Assembly (NCBI GenBank): GCA_015075745.1
Contig: JABTTW010000001.1
Location: 1,178,001 to 1,242,000 of the forward strand
Source: Planctomycetia bacterium
GTDB lineage: Bacteria > Planctomycetota > Phycisphaerae > UBA1845 > UTPLA1
Length of the DNA: 64,000 bases
Direction of reading: 5' to 3'
In this document: positions 43,801-52,043 of the stretch, piece by piece
Position numbering within the stretch: position 1 is the first letter of the stretch
How the letters are laid out: each line of letters begins with the position of its first letter
Notes under the pieces: model-generated
The model's database searches: none
What the model saw: only the letters and a program-made list of their open reading frames with translations
What the model was told of the DNA's origin: nothing
Program-made: the position numbers and the translations under genes

Positions 43801-46218
43801 TCAGGCGGCCGAGCGTCGGGCGCCGCGAATCAGATCTCGGCAACTGATGGCACCCCACGCCACGAGCAGGAAGAATCCACCGGCGTATGTGGCCCAGCAG
43901 CCGATGGCCAACGAGCGCGGCGCGTATTCGATCATGACCTCGTGCGCCCCGGGCGAAATGGGAATCGCCTGGAATGCAAAGTTCGCGCGACTGATGGGTT
44001 CGACGACGCCGTCAATTGTTGCCCGCCATCCGGGCCAGTAGGCGTTGGAGATGAAAAGCCATCGCGGCTTGTCCGTGGCGACGGAGAGCTTGATGCGGTC
44101 GCCCTTGTAGTCGTTGATGCTCACGACACGCGTGCCGTCGAACGGCGCGGCCCCTGCAGCAGGCGCGGACGTGGTTTGAGGCTCGACCGAGTCGAAAAAG
44201 TGCACGACCTTGGAGGGATCGAAGTCTTCGGCGATGACGGCGCGGAGGACGTCGCCCTCGCGCTCGTGCGTCACCGCTTTATCAACGAGAAACGCGCGGG
44301 GAAGGGGGTCGGGGAGTTCGTAGTAAATGGCTTCGCCGATACTCCTCGTCGAGACGGGCCGCGGCGCACCGGGTAGCGTGAACTGTTCCCACGAACGGTT
44401 ATCTATAACGTATCGCACGCCGAACAGTTTGTATGCCGGGAGATCGAAGCGCCTGCGCAGCGCCGCGGCGGATCCAGCGTTGTGAAACCGCGGATAATCG
44501 CCGGGCCGGATGTGACGAAGGCTAAACAGCTTCTCGAACTGGGGGGCAAAGTTGCTGGCGAGTCCCTGAAGGACGTAAGCGTTTTGGGGGACCATGTCGC
44601 CTGAATCCCAGCCCCATAACCCCTCAGCGGTTTCACTGTAAAGCGAAAGAAATCCCGCGAGCGGGTGGCCGCCGAGCTTGGGTGAGTAGAGATCGTAGCG
44701 GTAGGGTCCGCCGGCGCTCATCGGCTCGGTAGACTTAACGGCAAGTGCTCGCCGCCGCGTCGCATCAAGGCTGCGGCTGTCGGTGTTAACGCCCGGGATG
44801 TTGGAGTTGGTCGTGGCAAGTTCGATGAAGAAAACCAGGAGCAAGAGAATGCCTGCAAACTTTCGACGGATGCTGCCGACCCGATGCGCGGCGGCCAGCG
44901 CGCCGACGGCGAACGCCGCGAGGAGGAATGCGGCGGCAAGCGTGGACTGCGTGCGAATCAATGCGACTGCCTGCTCGGTTCCGAAGGCTGCCTGTAAGAC
45001 GACGAGGATACCGAGCAGCGCCGCGACGATGATCGCGTGCCGACGCCAGCGAGCGGGCAGGTCAGGCTCCGTCGATTGCAGGATGCGACCGACTCCCAGA
45101 GCGACCAGCGGCAGCAGCGCGAGCTGTGTCACGCCCCAGGCATTCATCACACCGCGAATCAGCTTGTAGCCGGGCAGGGTGCGCGAAGCCCAACGGCCGA
45201 TGAAAGTCGATGACTGAAACCCGAGGACGAAGAAAATCGCAGCAACGCAGATGAGCACGATGGGCCATGCCCGATAGCGACCGCGAACAGCGAATGTGGC
45301 AAGGAGAAGCGGTACGACGCCGATGAACATGGTCTGGTCGAGCGTGGGATCGCCGAGGTAGCCCATTTGCGGGAAGAGAATCTGTCCGACGCCGCGAAGG
45401 TCGAGGGGATAGAACCACTCATCGTAGCTGCCGCGAATGTATTGGCCGCCTGCTTCCAGGGCCGGGAGAATGACTGCGGCGGAGATGATGACGTAGCCTG
45501 CGCCGAGGATCGCTATGCGGGCTAAAGTTTGCCCGAGAATCATTCGCCAGTTGCCGCGAGAAAGCAGTGCTCGCAGGACGATGAGCGTTGAGGTGCCGAT
45601 GACGGCGAAGTAAACGATGTATGAACCGGCGAGACCGCAAACGCCCAGCAAAATTCCCGCAGCAAGGGTGTGCCGCAACCAGTCTCGGCGATAGCTACGG
45701 ATGAGGCTCGTAAAGATCCACGGAAACCATGCGAACTGAAACACAATCGTCGAGTGCTGCAGATGGCCGCAGAGATAGCCGCAGCCGAAGAAGAAGACGC
45801 CTCCGAAGACGGACGAGAAGCGGTCGCAGCCAAATGAGCGAGCCAGTCGGTATGCGCCGATGGCGCCGAATAGGATGTGGGCCAGCGTGTACCAGACGAA
45901 TCGCTTGATGGAAAATGCGTCGCCGCCGACGTAGAGCAATTTGTGAAACGGATAATAGAGTCCGGTCTCGGGGATGGCGCAGTGGCTCATGCCTCCCCAG
46001 AACTGCGGCAGCCAGAGTGGGGTTTCGCCGTTCGCATTGAAGAGTGCATTGCGGGAAAGCATGGCATAGTGCGGGCCCTGAAAGTCGTAGGGAAAGGCCC
46101 GGGCGGCGATCATGTAGGGTGAGTAGAAGCTCACAAACAGGAGCAGCAGGACGAGCATGGGCCAGACATGTCGCCACGGCCCGCGATTCGAAGCAGAAAA
46201 CGCGGCAGGCCCGGTCAC
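43801..46218 (-). CDS. YfhO-like large polytopic membrane protein
   Basis: 805 residues. At least eleven hydrophobic helices fill the first ~480 residues, starting WPMLVLLLLFVSFYSP. A periplasmic domain follows, then YWPGWRATIDG near the C-terminus, characteristic of the YfhO family, and a final helix. Related GT-C-type proteins glycosylate lipids or teichoic acids. The GTG start overlaps the stop of the aminotransferase remnant upstream. Located beside the glycan exporter, it probably serves envelope glycan assembly. Confidence 0.8.
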   Translation of the reverse strand: MTGPAAFSASNRGPWRHVWPMLVLLLLFVSFYSPYMIAARAFPYDFQGPHYAMLSRNALFNANGETPLWLPQFWGGMSHCAIPETGLYYPFHKLLYVGGDAFSIKRFVWYTLAHILFGAIGAYRLARSFGCDRFSSVFGGVFFFGCGYLCGHLQHSTIVFQFAWFPWIFTSLIRSYRRDWLRHTLAAGILLGVCGLAGSYIVYFAVIGTSTLIVLRALLSRGNWRMILGQTLARIAILGAGYVIISAAVILPALEAGGQYIRGSYDEWFYPLDLRGVGQILFPQMGYLGDPTLDQTMFIGVVPLLLATFAVRGRYRAWPIVLICVAAIFFVLGFQSSTFIGRWASRTLPGYKLIRGVMNAWGVTQLALLPLVALGVGRILQSTEPDLPARWRRHAIIVAALLGILVVLQAAFGTEQAVALIRTQSTLAAAFLLAAFAVGALAAAHRVGSIRRKFAGILLLLVFFIELATTNSNIPGVNTDSRSLDATRRRALAVKSTEPMSAGGPYRYDLYSPKLGGHPLAGFLSLYSETAEGLWGWDSGDMVPQNAYVLQGLASNFAPQFEKLFSLRHIRPGDYPRFHNAGSAAALRRRFDLPAYKLFGVRYVIDNRSWEQFTLPGAPRPVSTRSIGEAIYYELPDPLPRAFLVDKAVTHEREGDVLRAVIAEDFDPSKVVHFFDSVEPQTTSAPAAGAAPFDGTRVVSINDYKGDRIKLSVATDKPRWLFISNAYWPGWRATIDGVVEPISRANFAFQAIPISPGAHEVMIEYAPRSLAIGCWATYAGGFFLLVAWGAISCRDLIRGARRSAA

Positions 46219-46475
46219 GATTGACGTCCTCCTGTCATCAGGACCTGTCGGGTATCACTGATGACGAACTCGACTTCTTCATCCGTCATCTCAGGAAACA
46301 TGGGAAGACTGATACAGCGATCGGCCATGCGCTCGCTGATGGGGAAGTCGGCGTCGGGTTTTGATTCGCGATGGGGCATGGGACCGGTAATGGCGGGCGA
46401 GGTGCGATCGAGCGTTGGCGATATCGCCTCGGGACTCACGGAAAGTAGTTTGCGGGCAGGGCCGCCCGGCCGCAA
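46215..46475 (-). pseudogene. 3' remnant of a DegT/DnrJ/StrS-type aminotransferase gene
   Basis: The last ~45 codons encode DADFPISERMADRCISLP, then MFPEMTDEEVEFVIS, which closely resembles the C-terminal end of sugar aminotransferases of the DegT family. The N-terminal ~90% (cofactor Lys, PLP loop) is absent; the upstream sequence is unrelated. The stop overlaps the start of the YfhO-like gene, as expected for an operon neighbour before truncation. Confidence 0.55.
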
Positions 46476-46512
46476 GTGATCCCAGCGGAGCGAGGCAACC
46501 GCAGTCGTTTTC

Positions 46513-46541
46513 TTGACCCCTGCGTGACGAATGACTACGAT
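46513..46541 (+). promoter_or_regulatory. Sigma70-type promoter of the cys-hem operon
   Basis: TTGACC (46513-46518), exactly 17 nt, then TACGAT (46536-46541). The expected start site (about 46548-46550) lies at or next to the ATG of the Cys-rich leader ORF. Confidence 0.7.
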
Positions 46542-46550
46542 AGGTCGATC

Positions 46551-46670
46551 ATGAATGCACGGCTATCGCCTATGAATGTTTGCGGTCAATCTGACTCAGC
46601 CGTGCCGATGATCTGCGCCCGTTGCTGCTGCTGTTGTTGTTGTATTAAGTGTCTGGGAGGAGCCTCCTGA
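46551..46670 (+). CDS. Cysteine-rich leader peptide (attenuator uORF)
   Basis: 39 residues from the ATG at 46551, or 32 from the in-frame ATG at 46572. Seven consecutive Cys codons (three TGC, four TGT; 46623-46643) are flanked by further Cys codons at 46581, 46614 and 46650: ten Cys in all. The promoter places the transcript start at the first ATG, so it is probably translated leaderless. A strong intrinsic terminator stands 46 nt after the stop, and sulfate-assimilation genes follow. This is the layout of an amino-acid attenuator in which ribosomes stall when Cys-tRNA is scarce. The function is inferred from layout. Confidence 0.8.
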   Translation: MNARLSPMNVCGQSDSAVPMICARCCCCCCCIKCLGGAS

Positions 46671-46715
46671 CGGCAGCAGTGCACCGCTGAATTGACAAGC
46701 GATTCGCAATGACTG

Positions 46716-46755
46716 ACGGCCCTCAGGATAGTTCCTGAAAGGGCCGTTTTTATTT
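46716..46755 (+). terminator. Attenuator terminator upstream of cysH
   Basis: ACGGCCCTCAGGA (46716-46728) pairs with TCCTGAAAGGGCCGT (46733-46747), with two extra A in the right arm and a TAGT loop. TTTTTATTT runs to 46755. TCCTGA at the end of the leader ORF (46665-46670) is complementary to TCAGGA in the left arm, a possible antiterminator contact. Confidence 0.88.
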
Positions 46756-46781
46756 GGCTCAAGCAGGCGGGAGTTTGCACC

Positions 46782-47498
46782 GTGGGATTACCAGTGCTAC
46801 CGAATGATGGCAAGCCGGCGCGGCTCGGTGAAGCGAGCGGTCCGCAGGAGCTTGTCGCCTGGAGCCTTCGCCATTTCGCGGGCAGACGGATGGAAATGAG
46901 CACCAGCTTCGGCATGGAGGGCTGCGTGCTGATCGACATGTATGCCCGAAGCGGGCAGCCGCTGACAGTTTTTTATCTCGACACGATGTTCTTTTTCCCG
47001 GAGACCTATCAACTGCGCGATCGGATGATTGAGCGATATCCGAACCTGACTTTCGTGAATCGCGGAACGACACTGACGCCGGAGGAGCAGGAAAAAAAGC
47101 ACGGCCCGGAATTGTGGAAGACTCAGCCCGATCTCTGCTGCAAGATTCGCAAGGTCGATCCGATGCACGGCGCCTTGGACGGGGTGGACGTTTGGATCAC
47201 GGCGCTGCGACGGAGTCAATCCGAGACCCGGGCGAACATTCGCGTGCTGGAATGGGACTGGAAGTATCAGGTGCTCAAGTTGAGCCCGCTGGCGGCATGG
47301 AGTCGCAAGGATGTCTGGAACTACATCAGGGAGAACGGCGTTCCGTACAACGAGCTTAACGAAAAGGGGTACCCGACGGTGGGGTGTACACACTGTACGA
47401 TCCCGGTCGAGAATCTGATGATCGGAGATTACAGCCGCGACGGTCGTTGGGCGGGTTCGGCGAAGAAGGAGTGCGGGCTGCACGGTGAAGGCATCTGA
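46782..47498 (+). CDS. cysH: Assimilatory adenylylsulfate (APS) reductase
   Basis: 238 residues; reduces APS to sulfite. The iron-sulfur cysteines CC (119-120) and CxxC (202-205, GCTHC) identify the [4Fe-4S] APS-type enzyme rather than the PAPS type, which lacks them. The catalytic Cys231 sits in KKECGLHGEGI. TSFGMEG and YLDTMFFFPETY are typical of the family. The GTG start has a GGGAG site nine bases upstream. It is the first structural gene after the attenuator, and cysI begins 20 bp later. There is no fused thioredoxin domain. Confidence 0.94.
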   Translation: MGLPVLPNDGKPARLGEASGPQELVAWSLRHFAGRRMEMSTSFGMEGCVLIDMYARSGQPLTVFYLDTMFFFPETYQLRDRMIERYPNLTFVNRGTTLTPEEQEKKHGPELWKTQPDLCCKIRKVDPMHGALDGVDVWITALRRSQSETRANIRVLEWDWKYQVLKLSPLAAWSRKDVWNYIRENGVPYNELNEKGYPTVGCTHCTIPVENLMIGDYSRDGRWAGSAKKECGLHGEGI

Positions 47499-47518
47499 CG
47501 ACGGATGGAGAGAGTCTC

Positions 47519-49252
47519 ATGGCTGAAGAAGGCGCCAAGAAGGAATCGAGGGTCGAAGGTTATAAACGCGACAGCCGCCGTCTGCGCGGAACAATCAAGG
47601 AAACGCTTGCCGGGCCGGCGACGCACTTCGAAGACGCCGACGCCAATCTGCTGAAGTTCCACGGGTCCTATCAGCAGGATGATCGGGATGCACGGCGGAG
47701 CCTGCGCGACAGCGGTCAGGGCAAGGCCTACATGTTCATGGTGCGCCTGGCGATACCGGGCGGGGTCGTTTCCCCTGACCAGTATTTGAAGCTGGATGAG
47801 CTGGCGGACGTCTGCGGCAACGGCTCGTTGCGCGTCACCTCACGTCAGGGTTTCCAGTTTCACGGCGTGTTGAAGGAAAAGCTCAAGGAGACGATTGCCG
47901 GAGTTAATCGCATTCTTCTGACGACGATCTCTGCGTGCGGAGACGTAGAGCGAAACGTGATGGCGTGTCCCGCGCCATTGGCGGACCAGCCGCACGCCCT
48001 GTTGCGACAGACGGCGCGCGATATCGCCGTGCAACTGCGACCGGCCAGCCGGGCGTATTACGAAATCTGGCTGGACGAGGACGAACTCGTCAACACGCAG
48101 GAAGATGAGCCTTTTTACGGCGACGCCTACCTGCCTCGGAAATTCAAGACGGCGATCTCGCTGGACACGGACAATTGCGTGGATATCTACAACAACGACT
48201 GCGGACTCATCGCCATCGTCGAGAACGACAGCATCGCGGGATTCAATCTCGTCGCCGGCGGCGGCATGGGCATGACGCACGGCAAGGCGGATACGATCGC
48301 TCGACTGGCCGAGCCGATCGGCTTCGTTGAGCCGGCGAATTCCGTTGAGGCGGTGAAAACAGTTGCGGCGATCTTTCGTGACTCGGGTAATCGAGCGGAT
48401 CGACGACATGCACGCCTGAAGTATCTGCTGCAGGATCGCGGCGTCGATTGGTTCATGGAGGAATTTCGTAGGCGAGTATCGTTTCAACTGGCGCCGTCCC
48501 GGGCACTTCCGCCGCCCAGCTATCACGACCATCTGGGAAAGCACGCACAAGGCGACGGCAAGTTCTTCTACGGACTGTTTATTGAGAACGGGCGGATTGC
48601 GGACCGCGACACCGAGCGTATGCGCTCGGCGCTGCGAGCGATCGTGCGTAACTATCGCCCGGGCCTTCGGCTCACGGCGAGTCAGAACGTCCTGCTGACA
48701 GATCTCAGTGAGCAGGCAATCGCGGGAGTTGAAAAGACGCTCCGAGATCATGGGGTGCGACTCGTTGAGGAGTTGTCCGCGGCACGGCGATACTCCCTGG
48801 CCTGTCCGGCGCTTCCCACGTGCGGCCTGGCCGTGTCCGAGTCGGAGCGGCTCATGCCGACGCTTATCGATCGCTTCGAGGCGGAACTGGCGTCGCTTGG
48901 CCTGCGCGACGAGCCGCTCACGCTTCGCATGACGGGCTGCCCCAACGGCTGCGCGCGGCCCTACACGGCGGATATCTCGTTCGTGGGTCACCGGCCGGAT
49001 GTGTATAACGTGTTCGTCGGTGGAGGGATGCCGGGAGACCGCGTGGCGGATCTCTTCGCCGAGGATGTCGCAACGGGAGATCTCTTATCCACGTTGCGGC
49101 CGCTACTTACGCGATGGTCAAAAGAGCGGCAGCCAAACGAAAGCCTAAGCGATTTCTACCAACGGCTAGCCGGTGTCACATCCCGTCGACAATTCATTAC
49201 CGGCAGAGAGACGCCGACAGCGGGCGGATTGTCTCTGACGGTGCTGCCATGA
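47519..49252 (+). CDS. cysI: Sulfite (or nitrite) reductase, siroheme type
   Basis: 577 residues; six-electron reduction of sulfite to sulfide with a siroheme-[4Fe-4S] centre. The cluster ligands are in ACPALPTCGLAVSESER and TGCPNGCARPYTADI. The two half-repeats typical of the family are present (VTSRQGFQFHGVLK; LTASQNVLLTDL). Position after cysH makes sulfite the likely substrate. Its stop overlaps the hemA start (ATGA), linking it directly to tetrapyrrole synthesis. Confidence 0.92.
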   Translation: MAEEGAKKESRVEGYKRDSRRLRGTIKETLAGPATHFEDADANLLKFHGSYQQDDRDARRSLRDSGQGKAYMFMVRLAIPGGVVSPDQYLKLDELADVCGNGSLRVTSRQGFQFHGVLKEKLKETIAGVNRILLTTISACGDVERNVMACPAPLADQPHALLRQTARDIAVQLRPASRAYYEIWLDEDELVNTQEDEPFYGDAYLPRKFKTAISLDTDNCVDIYNNDCGLIAIVENDSIAGFNLVAGGGMGMTHGKADTIARLAEPIGFVEPANSVEAVKTVAAIFRDSGNRADRRHARLKYLLQDRGVDWFMEEFRRRVSFQLAPSRALPPPSYHDHLGKHAQGDGKFFYGLFIENGRIADRDTERMRSALRAIVRNYRPGLRLTASQNVLLTDLSEQAIAGVEKTLRDHGVRLVEELSAARRYSLACPALPTCGLAVSESERLMPTLIDRFEAELASLGLRDEPLTLRMTGCPNGCARPYTADISFVGHRPDVYNVFVGGGMPGDRVADLFAEDVATGDLLSTLRPLLTRWSKERQPNESLSDFYQRLAGVTSRRQFITGRETPTAGGLSLTVLP

Positions 49253-50379
49253 TTGAACGATTGCTCTACCTCGGTGCGACGCACAAGACGGCGGCGCTGG
49301 CCGTGCGTGAGCGACTGGCACCGGGGCTGGATCGCATCCCCCTGCTGCTTGCCGGCGTGCGGCGACACGTCGATGAGGCCGTGATCGTTAATACTTGCGG
49401 TCGCTTCGAGTTGTACGCGGTTGCTGGTGATCGTGCGCGGCACGAATGGCTAAGTTGGCTTGCTAGTGCAATGGATCAACCCTCCACGTCATTGGCGACT
49501 ACGTTACATGCTCGCACGGGAATGGACGCGGCGGCACATGTCCTTCGCGTCGCGGCGGGATTTGAGTCTCGCATCACGGGAGAGGATCAGATCCTCGGTC
49601 AGGTGCGTTCGGCATTCGTGACCGCGACGCAAGCGGGCTCGATTGGGCCGATGCTGTCCGCCCTGTTTCGGGCGGCGATTCATGCAGGCCGGCGCGTGCG
49701 ATTCGAAACTGGCTTGGGCGGCGGCGCACGGTCTTTTGCGGGACTCGCGGTTGAGACCTTGTCGGCTCACTTTCGCGACCCGGCATCGATCAAAGTGCTG
49801 GTGATCGGCAGCGGAAGTCTGGCGCACGATGTGGCCGAGAGATGCCGCCGAGCGGGGGTTCGAGAGTTTCACTTCGTGAGTCGTCACATTGATCGAGCGC
49901 GGCTGATGGCGGCAGAGTATGGCGGAATCGCCCTTTCGCTTGACCGACTTGCGGAATCGGATATCGCGGTCGATTCGGTGATAGCGTGCGCAGGCGCGCG
50001 ACAGGCGTTGGTCAGGACGAATCTGGCCGAAAGGCTTGCCGCCGGGCGACGGGATAAGGAGCATCCGCTCTTGATGATCGACCTCGGCGTGCCGCGCAAT
50101 ATCGACGAACATGCAGGCGCGATCTCGGGCATCTTGCTGCGCGATCTGGACATGCTGGGCGGGGTGACGAGTGCACACGCGGAAGAAGTCGCGCAGGCTG
50201 AGGCGATTCTCGTTGAGGAACTGCGGCGCTTTCGATACTGGCTCGCCGGCCGCAGCGCCGCGCCGAGAATCGTCCGTATGCTCGCCAGCGCGGAAGGACT
50301 TGCGGCGGATGCCGCACGGCAACTACGTCGCGATCTACACGGTCCGATCATTCGTTTGAAGGAGGAGGCCGCGGCGTGA
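49249..50379 (+). CDS. hemA: Glutamyl-tRNA reductase
   Basis: 376 residues; makes glutamate-1-semialdehyde from Glu-tRNA, the first step of the C5 pathway. The catalytic Cys50 is in VNTCGRFELYAV (Asn replaced by Gly after the Cys). GEDQILGQVRSAF and the NADPH-binding region VLVIGSGSLAHDVAERC follow. The start overlaps the cysI stop, so the long in-frame extension upstream is not used. The final GGAGGAGG precedes the next gene. Confidence 0.93.
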   Translation: MIERLLYLGATHKTAALAVRERLAPGLDRIPLLLAGVRRHVDEAVIVNTCGRFELYAVAGDRARHEWLSWLASAMDQPSTSLATTLHARTGMDAAAHVLRVAAGFESRITGEDQILGQVRSAFVTATQAGSIGPMLSALFRAAIHAGRRVRFETGLGGGARSFAGLAVETLSAHFRDPASIKVLVIGSGSLAHDVAERCRRAGVREFHFVSRHIDRARLMAAEYGGIALSLDRLAESDIAVDSVIACAGARQALVRTNLAERLAAGRRDKEHPLLMIDLGVPRNIDEHAGAISGILLRDLDMLGGVTSAHAEEVAQAEAILVEELRRFRYWLAGRSAAPRIVRMLASAEGLAADAARQLRRDLHGPIIRLKEEAAA

Positions 50380-52043
50380 AGCGACGGGCGCTGATTCTGG
50401 CCGCACACGGCAGTCGGCACGAGCCGGCTGCGAACGCAATGCTGCGCGCGTGGGCGGAGGAGATCAGGCGCCGAGGGGGATTTGACGATGTCATCGCGGC
50501 GTTTCATCAAGGAGAGCCCCGATTTTGCGAAGTGCTTGATACGATTGAGTCGGACGAAGTTGTCGTCGTGCCGGTGTTGACCAGCCAGGGTTTTTACTGT
50601 GACGAGTTTTTGCCGAAGGAGTTGAGTAAGAACGCGCGTTACGCCGGCTTGCGATTGACGATCACGCCGCCCGTCGGCGTACATCCGGATAGCCAGGCGC
50701 TCGTTGCCAGACGGCTGGATGAACTCGCGAGGCGGTTCGATGCTGATCCAGCGAACTCATCCGTCGCGATTGTGGGGCATGGGACGAAGCGAAATCCGAA
50801 GAGCAGGGTCGCCACGGAGGAGCTTGTCGAGGCGATTCGGCGCACCAGCCAATTCGCCGACGTCGCCGCCTTCTTCCTCGACGAGGAGCCGGGCATTGAG
50901 CAAATCCCGACTCGGCTGAGACATCAGTCGATTCTCGTCGAGCCCTTCCTGATCAGCGGCGGGCATCATGCAAATCGAGACATTCCCGAGAGGCTGGGGA
51001 TCGAGCCGGCGGGCAAACTTCCGTGCGCGGCGCGCCTCGCCGATCGCACGATTGTTGTCGATTCATCCGTGGGAACAGATATTCGCCTAATTGAAGTGAT
51101 TGAGTCACTGGCGCGTCAAGCAATTCAATCGCCCCCGCTTCGACTGGGGACACGCGGCAGCCGGCTGGCACGCTGGCAGGCGCAGTGCGTGGCTGATCTG
51201 CTTCGCGCGCGCGGGACGCAGGTGGAGATTGTCGATATCTCCACGCTGGGAGACCGCATACAGGATCGGCCGATCGACGAACTGGGCTGCGATGACCCGT
51301 TCTCGGCTGACATCGAGGCGGCACTCGATGCTGGTGAAATCGATTTCGCGGTTCATAGCATGAAAGACCTTCCGGTGGATCGTGCGATCGACGAATTCGG
51401 GCGGTTGGGCGTTGCCGCGGTTCTGCCGCGCGGGGAAGTGACGGAGTCGCTCGTTTCAGGTGATCGCAGGACGCTGCGCGAATTGCCGTCTGGCGCGGTC
51501 ATCGGAACAAGCAGTCCGCGGCGGGCGGCGCAGCTCTTGGCACAGAGGCCCGACCTGGTGGTCAAACCGATTCGCGGGGCAGTGGATGACCGGGTCCGGC
51601 AGGTGATGGCCGGGCGGTTTGACGCGGCGATCCTGGCAACGGCGGGACTGGCGCGGCTTGGGCTGCTCAGCGATGCCTGCGAGGAATTCTCACTTGAGAC
51701 GTTCGTGCCCGCTCCGGCGCAAGGGGCGATGGCGATTCAAGCGCGCCGCGACGATGCCGAAGCCTGGCGGCTGTGCGCGGCATTGGACGACGCGGCAACG
51801 AGAATGGCGGTGACGGCGGAACTGACATTTCTTCGGCCTTATGAACATGATGGCGAATGGGTTGCAGCCGCCCACGCAACTATTGAAGCCGAGTGCGTGA
51901 CACTTCGGGCGAGGCTATTGTCGCACGATGGGCAGCGAGTTGAGGATGTGCGCGTGAATGCTATTGATCCGCTTGAGGCCGCCGCAGAGGCGCTGCGACT
52001 ATTGGCGCTGAGAGTCACCCAGCCGGAGGAGTTGCTGCGATGA
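50376..52043 (+). CDS. Fusion of CbiX/SirB-type chelatase and hydroxymethylbilane synthase (HemC)
   Basis: 555 residues. Residues 1-250 are a CbiX/SirB-like ferrochelatase (active-site His11 in AAHGSRHEPAAN; His197/198 in LISGGHHANRD), which inserts iron into sirohydrochlorin. Residues 254-555 are HemC: LRLGTRGSRLARWQA, VHSMKDLPVD (substrate Asp), TSSPRRAAQL, IRGAVDDR and PAPAQGAMAI. Where HemC has GGC, with the Cys that holds the dipyrromethane cofactor, this protein reads HDG (491-493), so that Cys is Gly. The GTG overlaps the hemA stop and has a GGAGGAGG site. Confidence 0.88.
   Translation: MKRRALILAAHGSRHEPAANAMLRAWAEEIRRRGGFDDVIAAFHQGEPRFCEVLDTIESDEVVVVPVLTSQGFYCDEFLPKELSKNARYAGLRLTITPPVGVHPDSQALVARRLDELARRFDADPANSSVAIVGHGTKRNPKSRVATEELVEAIRRTSQFADVAAFFLDEEPGIEQIPTRLRHQSILVEPFLISGGHHANRDIPERLGIEPAGKLPCAARLADRTIVVDSSVGTDIRLIEVIESLARQAIQSPPLRLGTRGSRLARWQAQCVADLLRARGTQVEIVDISTLGDRIQDRPIDELGCDDPFSADIEAALDAGEIDFAVHSMKDLPVDRAIDEFGRLGVAAVLPRGEVTESLVSGDRRTLRELPSGAVIGTSSPRRAAQLLAQRPDLVVKPIRGAVDDRVRQVMAGRFDAAILATAGLARLGLLSDACEEFSLETFVPAPAQGAMAIQARRDDAEAWRLCAALDDAATRMAVTAELTFLRPYEHDGEWVAAAHATIEAECVTLRARLLSHDGQRVEDVRVNAIDPLEAAAEALRLLALRVTQPEELLR

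Noticed and set aside
46551-46670. Poly-Cys ORF as a chance run of TGC/TGT trinucleotides
   Set aside because: A pure triplet repeat would not give the mixed TGC/TGT run plus three further Cys codons, the aligned promoter, the terminator and the cysteine-pathway genes; kept as an attenuator.
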